Assembly (NCBI GenBank): GCA_964454975.1
Contig: CAYVVD010000007.1
Coordinates: 62,001 to 126,000 of the forward strand
Reading direction: 5' to 3'
Length of the DNA: 64,000 bases
Source of the DNA: CAYVVD01 sp964454975
GTDB taxonomy: Bacteria; Bacteroidota; Ignavibacteria; Kapaibacteriales; UBA2268
This document shows, piece by piece, positions 1 through 7,347 of this stretch. The translations under genes and the position numbers were made by a program. Under the pieces are notes generated by a model. That model did not search any database, was not told where the DNA came from, and saw only the letters and a program-made list of their open reading frames with translations. The stretch's first letter is position 1, and every line of letters begins with the position of its first letter.

Positions 1-19
1 AAAAAAATGAAGAAATTCA

Positions 20-40
20 GGGGCGGTATATAACCGCCCC
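20..40 (-). terminator. GC-rich hairpin downstream of the diiron protein gene
   Basis: A perfect 8-bp stem (20-27 with 33-40, GGGGCGGT/ACCGCCCC) with a 5-base loop lies 39 bp past the stop of the minus-strand ferritin-like gene. On that strand the T tract comes only about 12 bases after the stem, so termination may be imperfect. Confidence 0.6.
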
Positions 41-78
41 ATGTCAAAATAAATTATAAGTCTTACTGATTCAGGCTG

Positions 79-558
79 TTAAAACTTGTCGGAGATTCCC
101 CTGAACTCGCTTTCGGTTACAATGTATTTCATCAATTTAGTCATGTGGTACTTTTCCATTTTGATGATATCGTCAATTAAAGCGGTGTCGCCCTTAATCA
201 TTTCCTTCAGTCCGACATAATATAACACAGATTCTTTCTCGAAGTCATAAGCACTGCGCAGTGCATCCTGCTCGCTCATGGTAAGCATCTTATCAAATAC
301 ACCAAAATGCTTACCGATGTCCAGTCCTTCCATGTAGCTTATATTTGCTTCATCAACTTCGCCCTGTTCAGGGGCCATGGCCATTAGTTCGCTGAATTGC
401 CGCTTGTGCTCAACTTCATCTCTTGCGAGAAGTTCGAACATTTCTTTGATTTCGGGCTTGTCAGAGTGCTTTTTTGCAAGCTCGGAATATGTCCTTGCTC
501 CGAGTTCTTCCGACTTAATTGCAGTCTCAATTACGCTTTTTACAGTGATTTCGCTCAT
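79..558 (-). CDS. Rubrerythrin-like ferritin-fold diiron protein
   Basis: A 159-residue four-helix protein with a duplicated diiron pattern: Glu near residue 18 and E48-x-x-H51 in the first half, and a Glu in the YDFEKES stretch plus E135-x-x-H138 in the second half. This is the erythrin part of rubrerythrin. There is no C-terminal CxxC rubredoxin module, so electrons must come from a separate donor. Family members reduce peroxides or handle iron in the cytoplasm. It lies 17 bp downstream of a small Cys-rich gene on the same strand, which suggests co-transcription. The family call is secure; the exact activity is not. Confidence 0.85.
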   Translation of the reverse strand: MSEITVKSVIETAIKSEELGARTYSELAKKHSDKPEIKEMFELLARDEVEHKRQFSELMAMAPEQGEVDEANISYMEGLDIGKHFGVFDKMLTMSEQDALRSAYDFEKESVLYYVGLKEMIKGDTALIDDIIKMEKYHMTKLMKYIVTESEFRGISDKF

Positions 559-575
559 TATTCACCTTAGTTAAT

Positions 576-815
576 CTATCCACATTCCTGTTCAAAAAGT
601 TTTTTCTGTTCATACTCGATTATTCCCAGCTGGATGCGTGATTTCATAGCATGGGGCGCTTTCCTGCCGCACTTGCCGTTTCCAAATTTATCCGGGGAAC
701 ACAAAAAGAAACACCAGCCGGACATATTTTTTGTGAGGGGGCATCCAAGGGAAGTATAGGGCGGAAGGCTTTCCCTTTTTCGCTTATCCCTGTATTTTTT
801 TGATAATTTATTCAT
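576..815 (-). CDS. Small basic cysteine-containing protein, unknown function
   Basis: A 79-residue protein with a very basic N-terminus (KKYRDKRKRE) and five cysteines at about residues 25, 35, 39, 49 and 78, spaced as in GCP, WCFFLC, GKCG and a final ECG. Four or more Cys in such a short chain suggest metal or Fe-S binding, but no family is recognised. The start MNKLSKK is the first ATG. It directly precedes the rubrerythrin-like gene (17 bp), so a role in iron or redox handling is plausible but is inferred only from context. Confidence 0.6.
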   Translation of the reverse strand: MNKLSKKYRDKRKRESLPPYTSLGCPLTKNMSGWCFFLCSPDKFGNGKCGRKAPHAMKSRIQLGIIEYEQKKLFEQECG

Positions 816-847
816 ATCTGCTTTATTATTTAACCCAAATTAATCAT

Positions 848-1408
848 TTAACCCGAATTATCATCTCTGACGTTGTGCCCTTTTAAGTATGATATTATCA
901 TTTCAACATTATCAATATTTGTTTTTTTATCGCCTAAAAAAGCAAGCCATGTTGGCTTACTTGATACTGCAATGACAGAGTCCGGTTCGGAGATAAATAT
1001 TTTAACTTCAATTAGCTCTCCGGTTCTTAATATACCCGGATTTACAATGGCAGACATTCTCAGAAGCGATGTATCATATAAAATGACACGCGATTTTGGA
1101 AAAAGATTAAGTGCTGCTCTTACTGTTTTTAATGCCACTTCCGGCTGGTGAATGGAATTTATCTCTTCAGAATGTTGCCCTATAAATACTCCGCCTGCTT
1201 CATTATCAGCCAGCTTTCTGCTATTTCTGAATGTAAATGCAACAATAAGAATTGAATTAATTAAACCAAAAACACATCCTGATATTAATCCAATTATTAA
1301 CCAATGTTCTGAATCAATTAAATAGTGAAAAACAAGCATAAAGGTAGTGAATGGAATGCAGCTTGTCCAGAATATCTTTATAAAAAGCTTTGTTGTTGCT
1401 CTCGGCAT
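848..1408 (-). CDS. Membrane protein of unknown function
   Basis: The ATG at 1408 (MPRATTK) is preferred over an in-frame TTG at 1417; neither has a clear ribosome binding site. The protein is about 186 residues: two hydrophobic segments near the N-terminus (about residues 8-27 and 36-60) followed by a soluble domain of some 120 residues with alternating beta-like stretches. No family motif is recognised. It is followed, after 32 bp, by the small Cys protein gene on the same strand. Confidence 0.5.
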   Translation of the reverse strand: MPRATTKLFIKIFWTSCIPFTTFMLVFHYLIDSEHWLIIGLISGCVFGLINSILIVAFTFRNSRKLADNEAGGVFIGQHSEEINSIHQPEVALKTVRAALNLFPKSRVILYDTSLLRMSAIVNPGILRTGELIEVKIFISEPDSVIAVSSKPTWLAFLGDKKTNIDNVEMIISYLKGHNVRDDNSG

Positions 1409-1434
1409 AGTAATCAATGGTATATATAGAAATT

Positions 1435-1487
1435 AACTCTGACAGGTTTATCCCAAAGGATGGCTATGCCATTAACATTTCAGAGTT
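1435..1487. repeat. Nested inverted repeat in an intergenic space
   Basis: Outer arms AACTCTGA (1435-1442) and TCAGAGTT (1480-1487) enclose an inner palindromic hairpin ATGGC-TAT-GCCAT (1460-1472). It lies between two minus-strand genes, downstream of the fatty acid hydroxylase. It could be a terminator-like or mRNA-end structure; no T run follows it. Confidence 0.45.
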
Positions 1488-1536
1488 GTAGATAAAATCC
1501 GGGAATAATTTAAATCTTGCAGTGCAAAAAGCAAAG

Positions 1537-2310
1537 CTATTTGTCTTCTTTGAAGCTTCTGAATGCGAACATATGCTGCTTTATGTAGTTTCTTGGGAAG
1601 TCAACGTCATCCAGGCCGTAACGTTCCGGTTTCTTAAGATGTTCGAAATAAGCTGTGCTGAAAATAAAATCCCAGATTGCAAACTTGGTTGCAAAGTTCT
1701 TTCCCGCACCGGTGTATATCGCTGAATGATGCCATCTGTGCATCTGGGGGCCGATAATAATTTTCTGAACCCAACCCATGTTAATATCAAGATTGCTGTG
1801 AATAAACATACCCCAAACAGCACTTATCATACCCTTGTATAGCGCTACCTCTGGTGCAGCACCCAGCAGGATGATCGGGGCAAATTCAATTGTCTGATTA
1901 ATCATTATCTCAAATGCATGTGAACGGGAACCTGAAAGCCAGTCAACTTCTTTTGTGGAGTGGTGTGCCTCGTGAATACGCCAGAGAAACTTGTTGTGGT
2001 GCTGCCATCGGTGGAACCAATAGATATAAAGGTCATGAGTAACAACAAAAAATCCTATCTGGAGCCATAAGGGCCAATGACCTATGAGTTGGAACCGTGA
2101 AAAATTTGTTTCGTTATCCACCCATTCAAGAAACCAGAATATCAGGAGCCCAAGCAGGTAGCTTTGCACAATTGTGTAAAATATCAGGTCATTCCAGAAC
2201 TGATCCCGGAAAATCCTTTGACCATGTGTGTAGGGTATGATTCTTTCAACAAGGATGAAAAACAGCGCCGCGCTGGCAACAACTATCAGAGTAAGTATGT
2301 CTTTGTCCAT
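1537..2310 (-). CDS. Fatty acid hydroxylase / sterol desaturase family membrane enzyme
   Basis: A 257-residue integral membrane protein with the full histidine set of the family: H92 with H100 (HDLYIYWFH) and H104-H105, then HEAHH (113-117), a single H171 and HRWHH (191-195). These bind a di-iron centre that uses O2 to hydroxylate or desaturate lipids. Membrane segments lie at roughly residues 5-22, 42-62, 80-98 and 140-172. The substrate cannot be read from sequence; in bacteria candidates are fatty acyl chains, hopanoids or carotenoids. It is a single gene flanked by gaps, so probably an independent unit. Confidence 0.88.
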   Translation of the reverse strand: MDKDILTLIVVASAALFFILVERIIPYTHGQRIFRDQFWNDLIFYTIVQSYLLGLLIFWFLEWVDNETNFSRFQLIGHWPLWLQIGFFVVTHDLYIYWFHRWQHHNKFLWRIHEAHHSTKEVDWLSGSRSHAFEIMINQTIEFAPIILLGAAPEVALYKGMISAVWGMFIHSNLDINMGWVQKIIIGPQMHRWHHSAIYTGAGKNFATKFAIWDFIFSTAYFEHLKKPERYGLDDVDFPRNYIKQHMFAFRSFKEDK

Positions 2311-2369
2311 TCACAAATAAGAATTAAAATGCGTACCCCAAATCAATTTAAATTACGAAAAAAGAAATA

Positions 2370-3077
2370 TTAATTGGAAATGGCTGCTATCAGAGCTTCC
2401 CAGTGGGTGGTTTCTACAAGTTTGTAAGTCAGGAATGCGCCGAAACTGATAAGGGTAATACCGGCAAAGCGCTGGATATTAAATACAAAGCGGTCTGTCA
2501 TTTTGTGACGGAAGACCATCAGTAGCTTAACAAGAGTAAATATCCAAAGGTAAGTGCCCATGCCAAAGCCGATGGAGAAAATAATTAATTCCGAGTAGTT
2601 GCCGGGGAAGAAGTCCAGGCTTTGCACCCAGGCAGTCGCAATACCCAGTGAAGGAAGGAATGTCGGGCTTAATGTATTGGCAGCGGCGATTGCAATTCCA
2701 AGCAGAAAAGGACCTCTCCCTGCAAGCAATTTCAGAAATCCGGGAGTTTCCTTGCCATCTTTGTCGAGGATGTTTTCTTTCTCTGCCATGTGGGATATTC
2801 CGTAAAAAACAATCCCAACTATTGCTGCTAACTTAACTATTAAAATTGGTAATGGATAAGCGTTACTAATTTCCTCAAGTGCAGAAATCAATTTCGAAGT
2901 TGTAAATATAACAGCTATGCAAAAGAACACATCAACTATTCCGGAACCCAGGCCAACAAGAAAACCGGCTGTGCTGCCCCGGCTGAGGCTGTTGCGGATA
3001 GCTGTAACGGCGACAGGACCCGGTGTAAGGGCCATAAGAAAACCAAGAGTAGCTCCCGTAATTAATGCTATCAACAT
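2370..3077 (-). CDS. LysE/RhtB-family amino acid exporter
   Basis: A 235-residue, very hydrophobic protein with about six membrane segments. The family signature LTPGPV sits near residues 17-22 at the end of the first helix, as in LysE, RhtB and related exporters of amino acids or small metabolites. A short polar loop (AEKENILDKDGKETPG) separates helices 3 and 4. The substrate is unknown. It is transcribed alone, with gaps on both sides and no adjacent Lrp/LysG-type regulator. Confidence 0.82.
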   Translation of the reverse strand: MLIALITGATLGFLMALTPGPVAVTAIRNSLSRGSTAGFLVGLGSGIVDVFFCIAVIFTTSKLISALEEISNAYPLPILIVKLAAIVGIVFYGISHMAEKENILDKDGKETPGFLKLLAGRGPFLLGIAIAAANTLSPTFLPSLGIATAWVQSLDFFPGNYSELIIFSIGFGMGTYLWIFTLVKLLMVFRHKMTDRFVFNIQRFAGITLISFGAFLTYKLVETTHWEALIAAISN

Positions 3078-3210
3078 TTTCTAAGGTTTACCGTTAAATT
3101 GAGTTTTTTATGCTGCATTTGTAAGTCGTTAGAATGTATAAAAGATACGAAGATATGAATACAAAACAATATTATGTGGACAATTTGCACATTCGGGTTT
3201 AAATTTTAAT

Positions 3211-4224
3211 TTAAAGCTGGTTCAGCACCCTAACGTCATTTTCATAAAATAACCTGATATCATCTACACCGGTACGTAGCATTGCAACCCTTTCAATTCC
3301 AAAACCAAAGGCATATCCGCTATATTCTTCCGGGTCAATCCCTCCTGACTTAATGACATTCGGGTGGACCATGCCGCAGCCAACTATTTCCAGCCAGCCT
3401 GTTTGCTTGCAAACTCTGCATCCGGAACCACCGCAGAGGAAACAAGTAATATCCATCTCAGCGCTTGGTTCGGTAAATGGAAAGAAAGACGGGCGGAAAC
3501 GGAATTCAATATTCTCGCCGTACATCTTCCGTGCAAAGTTTACTACAGTGCCTTTCAGCTCTGCAAAGCTGACATTCCTGTCAATATACAAGCCTTCTAC
3601 CTGATGGAACTCTGCAAGAGAGCGGGCATTTATTGCCTCGTTGCGGTAAACTCTTCCCGGCATTATTGCCCTGATAGGCGGTTTCATTGAACGCATTACG
3701 CGAATCTGCACAGGAGATGTATGCGTCCTTAGAAGCAAGTCCTTTCCGGATTTCAGGAAAAAGGTGTCCTGCATATCGCGGGCCGGATGATCAGGCGGGA
3801 AGTTCAGTGCATCAAAATTATGAAAATCATCTTCTATATCCGGGCCTTCTGCAATTGAGAAACCCATCTTTACGAATATTTCCTTCATCTCATCCAGCAC
3901 TTTCAATACGGGGTGTCGTGTACCGACAGCACCCCTTCTGCCGGGGAGTGTCAGGTCAATCTCAGGAGTTGAGTCAGCTTTTGCTGTAAGCGATTCCAGC
4001 TTTTCATTGAATTTTTCCTGGACAGTCCTGCGCAGTTCATTCAATTCCTTGCCGACAAGCGGCTTGTCCTGGGGAAGTACATCCTTCAGCCTGTTGAAAA
4101 ATCCCTGGATTCTGCCCTTTTTAACAAGATATTTCAGCTTAAAATTTTCAAGAGCATCCGTGGACGCCGCCTGCGAGAGTTCATTTAACGCTTCTTTAAG
4201 TGTCTTTCGGATATCTTCAAGCAT
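3211..4224 (-). CDS. pheS: Phenylalanine--tRNA ligase alpha subunit
   Basis: The catalytic subunit of the alpha2-beta2 class II synthetase that charges tRNA-Phe. It has an N-terminal coiled coil (about residues 1-90), then the class II core: the FHNFDALNFPPDHPARD region, motif 2 with FRFRPSFFPFTEPSAE, and motif 3 with GFGIERVAML. Four cysteines (CFLCGGSGCRVC) sit in the insertion after motif 2, as in PheS variants that may bind zinc. The ATG at 4224 fits the usual N-terminus; an in-frame TTG at 4245 would add seven residues. No pheT lies within the window on either side. Confidence 0.95.
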   Translation of the reverse strand: MLEDIRKTLKEALNELSQAASTDALENFKLKYLVKKGRIQGFFNRLKDVLPQDKPLVGKELNELRRTVQEKFNEKLESLTAKADSTPEIDLTLPGRRGAVGTRHPVLKVLDEMKEIFVKMGFSIAEGPDIEDDFHNFDALNFPPDHPARDMQDTFFLKSGKDLLLRTHTSPVQIRVMRSMKPPIRAIMPGRVYRNEAINARSLAEFHQVEGLYIDRNVSFAELKGTVVNFARKMYGENIEFRFRPSFFPFTEPSAEMDITCFLCGGSGCRVCKQTGWLEIVGCGMVHPNVIKSGGIDPEEYSGYAFGFGIERVAMLRTGVDDIRLFYENDVRVLNQL

Positions 4225-4333
4225 AGAACTATTTGTATTTATCAAAACCTCAAATTTAATTAATATTAGTGATTAAACCATTCTCTTCGGATTTGTTACA
4301 TGACAGTTAAATTTACAATTCACAAAAATAATA

Positions 4334-5764
4334 TTGAATTTGACTCAGTTTAATACAAACTCAGATTTTTCAATTTTCGCAGGTATTTCCCCGGCATTTC
4401 TTGCCAATGCAATCAGCAGGGGCCGTTGGAGGTATGCTCCACACCTGGGTATTATAGACTCCGCATTAAAAGAACTAAGCTTCGGCCAAGATAAACGGAT
4501 AATTATTAACTTGCCGCCACGGCACGGCAAATCAGAGCTTGTATCGAAATACTTTCCATTCTGGTACCTCGGCAATTTCCCGGATAAAAAAATTATTCTC
4601 GCCTCTTATGCAGCAGACTTTGCGGAATATTGGGGAGCTAATGTACGCGAGCTTATCAATGAATGGGGTATGGGGCTTTATGGCATTTCACTGTCCGGCA
4701 GGGCAACGGGGAACCTGGCTTTAGCTGATTACGGCGGAGGAATGATAAGCATGGGAGCAGGCGGCCAAATAACAGGAAGGGGCGCCGATTTGATAATAAT
4801 TGACGATCCTGTTAAAAACGATGCCGAAGCACACAGCGTAACTTATCGGGACAAGCTGTGGGACTGGTTCCGTTCAACGCTTCTTACAAGGCTCGAGCCC
4901 GGAGCTTCTCTGGTATTAATAATGACCCGCTGGCACAATGACGACCTGGCGTCAAGAATACTTAAGCATGATATAGAGCACAGATGGGAGCAAATAAAGT
5001 TGCCTGCTGTTGCGGGAGAAAATGATATTCTCGGAAGAAAGCCGGGAGATGCGCTCTGGAAGGAGCGCTACAGCCGTGAAAGCCTTGATTCAATCAAAGA
5101 AAGCATTGGCTCGTATTGGTTTTCGGCGTTATACCAGCAGGAGCCGGAAACAGAAAATTACGGAATATTCAGAAGGGAATATTTCAAATATTTTGATTTG
5201 AAGAGAGATTTGATTGATTATGGAGGTATATATCTGCATCCGGATCAGTACAAAATGTTTTCAGTTGTTGATTTGGCGATCTCTGAAAAGGAAACAGCAG
5301 ATTTTACAGTTGTGCTTACTTTTGCCTTAGACAGGTACAACAATGCGTATATCCTCGATATTATCCGGGAACGCGTGAGCGGTACAAGGCACCTTGAACT
5401 CCTAATCAGCGTTTACAAAAAGTGGAAGCCACTGAAAATCGGAATAGAGAGCGTTCAATTCCAGAAGTCGCTTGCCCGGATGGCTCTGGATAGGGGTCTG
5501 CCAGTGATAGAATTAATCCCGGACAAGGACAAAGTTTCCCGTGCATTCCCAATTGCGGCTCGAATGGAATCAGGGAAGGTATTCTTTCCCCGTAACGCAC
5601 CCTGGCTGGCAAAATTCGAAGAAGAACTGCTGTTATTCCCGGGAGGGAGGCATGACGATCAGGCAGACGCGCTTGCGTATATAATGTATTTTATCGGGCA
5701 GGACTCTGGTTACAATCTTGTATCAGGCAATCCAAAAAACAGGATGCGGGTTGGTCTGACGTAA
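4334..5764 (+). CDS. Orphan phage-type terminase large subunit
   Basis: A 476-residue protein with both halves of a DNA-packaging motor. The ATPase half has Walker A NLPPRHGKSE (about residues 59-68), Walker B LIIIDDP (about 152-158) and a coupling motif MTRWHNDD. The nuclease half has the acidic residues of the Terminase_6C RNase H-like fold: VVDLAI, GIES and HDDQADAL. The catalytic residues look intact. Odd points: the only start is TTG with no ribosome binding site, no ATG occurs for well over 100 codons, and no portal, capsid or tail gene is nearby. A small-subunit-like gene follows at 6331 beyond an opposite-strand crcB. It may be a prophage remnant or a domesticated gene. Confidence 0.85.
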   Translation: MNLTQFNTNSDFSIFAGISPAFLANAISRGRWRYAPHLGIIDSALKELSFGQDKRIIINLPPRHGKSELVSKYFPFWYLGNFPDKKIILASYAADFAEYWGANVRELINEWGMGLYGISLSGRATGNLALADYGGGMISMGAGGQITGRGADLIIIDDPVKNDAEAHSVTYRDKLWDWFRSTLLTRLEPGASLVLIMTRWHNDDLASRILKHDIEHRWEQIKLPAVAGENDILGRKPGDALWKERYSRESLDSIKESIGSYWFSALYQQEPETENYGIFRREYFKYFDLKRDLIDYGGIYLHPDQYKMFSVVDLAISEKETADFTVVLTFALDRYNNAYILDIIRERVSGTRHLELLISVYKKWKPLKIGIESVQFQKSLARMALDRGLPVIELIPDKDKVSRAFPIAARMESGKVFFPRNAPWLAKFEEELLLFPGGRHDDQADALAYIMYFIGQDSGYNLVSGNPKNRMRVGLT

Positions 5765-5790
5765 TTAATTGTATGATAAAATTCAAATAG

Positions 5791-5820
5791 TCATTCTGAC
5801 GAACGAAGTGAGGAAGAATC
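5791..5820 (+). repeat. REP-like hairpin element
   Basis: A short palindromic unit with ATTCT (5793-5797) pairing with AGAAT (5815-5819) around a core containing GAACGAAGTGAGG. It belongs to the same family as units at 28827-28857, 28877-28907 and 59044-59065. It lies between the terminase stop and the 3' end of crcB. Confidence 0.6.
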
Positions 5821-5861
5821 CAAGAGTCGAAAGTTTGCAAATTTTGTTCTTTTATCTCTCC

Positions 5862-6242
5862 CTACACAGCCCGTCCCCAAACGTTCCCAGCCCAGACAAG
5901 GAAAATCCCTATGGAAATGCTCGCAGCAATATAAATCAATGCCTGTGGTGCGTATCCCCGGTCTATCATGGAAAATGTCTCAAGTCCGAATGCGGAAAAA
6001 GTTGTGAACCCGCCAAGCAAGCCTGTGAAAATCAAGAGCCGTATATGATGAGGTATTGCTTCATTACCCTCAAACATGCCACCAAGAAAACCGATTGCAA
6101 GGCAGCCAAGCAGGTTTACGGCAAGCGTTCCAAATGGGAAATGCCACTTAACAAATACGCCTTGCACCAATTCACCAAGTAAATAACGCAAAATTGCACC
6201 TGTAAATCCGCCGAACCCAACCATCAATATATTTACAAGCAA
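5862..6242 (-). CDS. crcB: CrcB/Fluc fluoride channel
   Basis: A 126-residue protein with four membrane segments, the usual size of a Fluc subunit, which forms dual-topology dimers that export fluoride. Family features are visible: GGFTGAILRY near residues 11-20, the central NLLGCLAIGF helix with Asn, and GLLGGFTTFSAFGLE around residues 75-90 with the phenylalanines and TTFS turn of the pore. The start is TTG at 6242, about 5 bases after GGGAAG on the minus strand; an ATG at 6224 would cut into the first helix. It sits between two phage-like genes on the opposite strand. Confidence 0.92.
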   Translation of the reverse strand: MLVNILMVGFGGFTGAILRYLLGELVQGVFVKWHFPFGTLAVNLLGCLAIGFLGGMFEGNEAIPHHIRLLIFTGLLGGFTTFSAFGLETFSMIDRGYAPQALIYIAASISIGIFLVWAGNVWGRAV

Positions 6243-6330
6243 TATACTTCCCGTGTTATTTCAAATTGCCTTGTTTGAGGCATTACGCTTAAAGCCATAA
6301 GTTCAAATATACAGAATAAGAGGATTGCAA

Positions 6331-6786
6331 ATGCAGGTATGGGACAGGCAAAAGGGCGAAGAAGCAGCAGCTTTTGAATTATTCGCCGAATTCAGGGATA
6401 GTGGGAGCAGGAATATAGGCAAAGTGGTAGAGTCACATCCCAGGGCAAAATCATGGATAAAACGCAACAGGTGGGTGGATCGGGCAGATGCTTATGACAG
6501 ATTCTTTGCTCATCACAATTGTGAAATAGATGATGACATCCTTAATGCACTGCAGAAGCGGGTACGGGAAGAACTTTCGGGCGAAATTTCAACAAAGGAT
6601 GCTGTGAATCTGCTCTCATCATTTGAAAAGCTAATAAACGAGCGTTCCAGGAGCCGTCAGGAAAAGAATCTGCAAAATGAAAATCCTGTTCCCAAAATGA
6701 TAAGGGAATTTGCAGAAAAAATCTGCAAGAATAAAAAAGCTTCGGAACTTGCAGGTATGATATTAACTCTTATTGGCAATGAATGA
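6331..6786 (+). CDS. Terminase-small-subunit-like protein
   Basis: About 151 residues; the ATG at 6331 follows AAGAGGA with good spacing, better than a TTG at 6325. The N-terminal half resembles DNA-binding small-subunit or phage HTH proteins: a segment rich in short helices, then SWIKRNRWVDRADAYDRFF, the W-x-x-R-x-x-x-Y pattern common before the long helix of such proteins. The C-terminal half is charged and helical (DAVNLLSSFEKLINERSRSRQEK). With a large terminase subunit 560 bp upstream on the same strand, it could be its partner. In phages the small subunit usually precedes the large one, so the order is reversed here. The assignment is moderate. Confidence 0.55.
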   Translation: MQVWDRQKGEEAAAFELFAEFRDSGSRNIGKVVESHPRAKSWIKRNRWVDRADAYDRFFAHHNCEIDDDILNALQKRVREELSGEISTKDAVNLLSSFEKLINERSRSRQEKNLQNENPVPKMIREFAEKICKNKKASELAGMILTLIGNE

Positions 6787-6830
6787 GAAATTACTAATTT
6801 TGTAAATAACTAAATTACAAAAGGAGTAAA

Positions 6831-7313
6831 ATGAAAATTCCTACAGAATTGAAGCACAAGCCGGTAATCGTATCAGAAGGTTACGATAAGGTTGACGGCA
6901 GGAAGGCGCGAAAGTCAGATGCTAAGGGCTTGTCACTTGGACTGGCGCAGTGGAACGACCGCGGCAACGTGGACATCTCCGCCAAAATATGGCGGCATAC
7001 AGGTGAGAAATGGTCCCGGCAGTCGGAGGAGCTGCCCTTCCACCGTGTGATAGACCTTGCGATATTAATTTGTAAAGCTAAATATTATTTTCGCGAGCGA
7101 TACAGGTTTACAGAGAAGGGTTTCCCCGATTTCCCACTGCTGGACAGGATTGGAGTTCAGGGCGGCGCAATGAATTTTGCCCTCTGCACAGAAAACGGTC
7201 ACCTGGATGAGGACCTAAAACTGTTCGACAAATGCCTCCGCAAGGACGACGAGATATTAAGCGAACGCCTCGGTGTGCTTGCGAAAGTGCTTAAGGAGTT
7301 GGAGTTGGTGTAA
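6831..7313 (+). CDS. DUF6530-like conserved protein
   Basis: A 160-residue soluble protein with a strong ribosome binding site (AAAGGAG) before the ATG. It has a conserved-looking core: KPVIVSEGYDKVDGR near the start, SLGLAQWNDRG and ISAKIWRHTGEKWSRQSEE in the middle, then a helix with LAILICKAKYYF. I associate this pattern from memory with the uncharacterised family DUF6530. No catalytic motif is recognised and there is no signal peptide. It follows the terminase-small-like gene by 44 bp on the same strand. Confidence 0.6.
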   Translation: MKIPTELKHKPVIVSEGYDKVDGRKARKSDAKGLSLGLAQWNDRGNVDISAKIWRHTGEKWSRQSEELPFHRVIDLAILICKAKYYFRERYRFTEKGFPDFPLLDRIGVQGGAMNFALCTENGHLDEDLKLFDKCLRKDDEILSERLGVLAKVLKELELV

Positions 7314-7317
7314 GCGT

Positions 7318-7337
7318 GAGGATGGATGATTGTCCTC
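7318..7337. terminator. Small hairpin between convergent genes
   Basis: GAGGA (7318-7322) can pair with TCCTC (7333-7337) in the 34-bp space between two converging genes, followed on the plus strand by a T-rich stretch (CTTGTTTTCC). It is a weak but well-placed bidirectional terminator candidate. Confidence 0.35.
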
Positions 7338-7347
7338 TCTTGTTTTC

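Noticed and set aside
5769..6182. 137-codon open frame on the plus strand
   Set aside because: It is antisense to crcB, whose four membrane helices and motifs are clear, has no ribosome binding site and no domain.
6243..6330. Possible fluoride riboswitch before crcB
   Set aside because: The crcB leader is under 90 bases on the minus strand and lacks the conserved GGCGATG-type core and pseudoknot elements; only a weak 5-bp hairpin (6267-6282) is seen.
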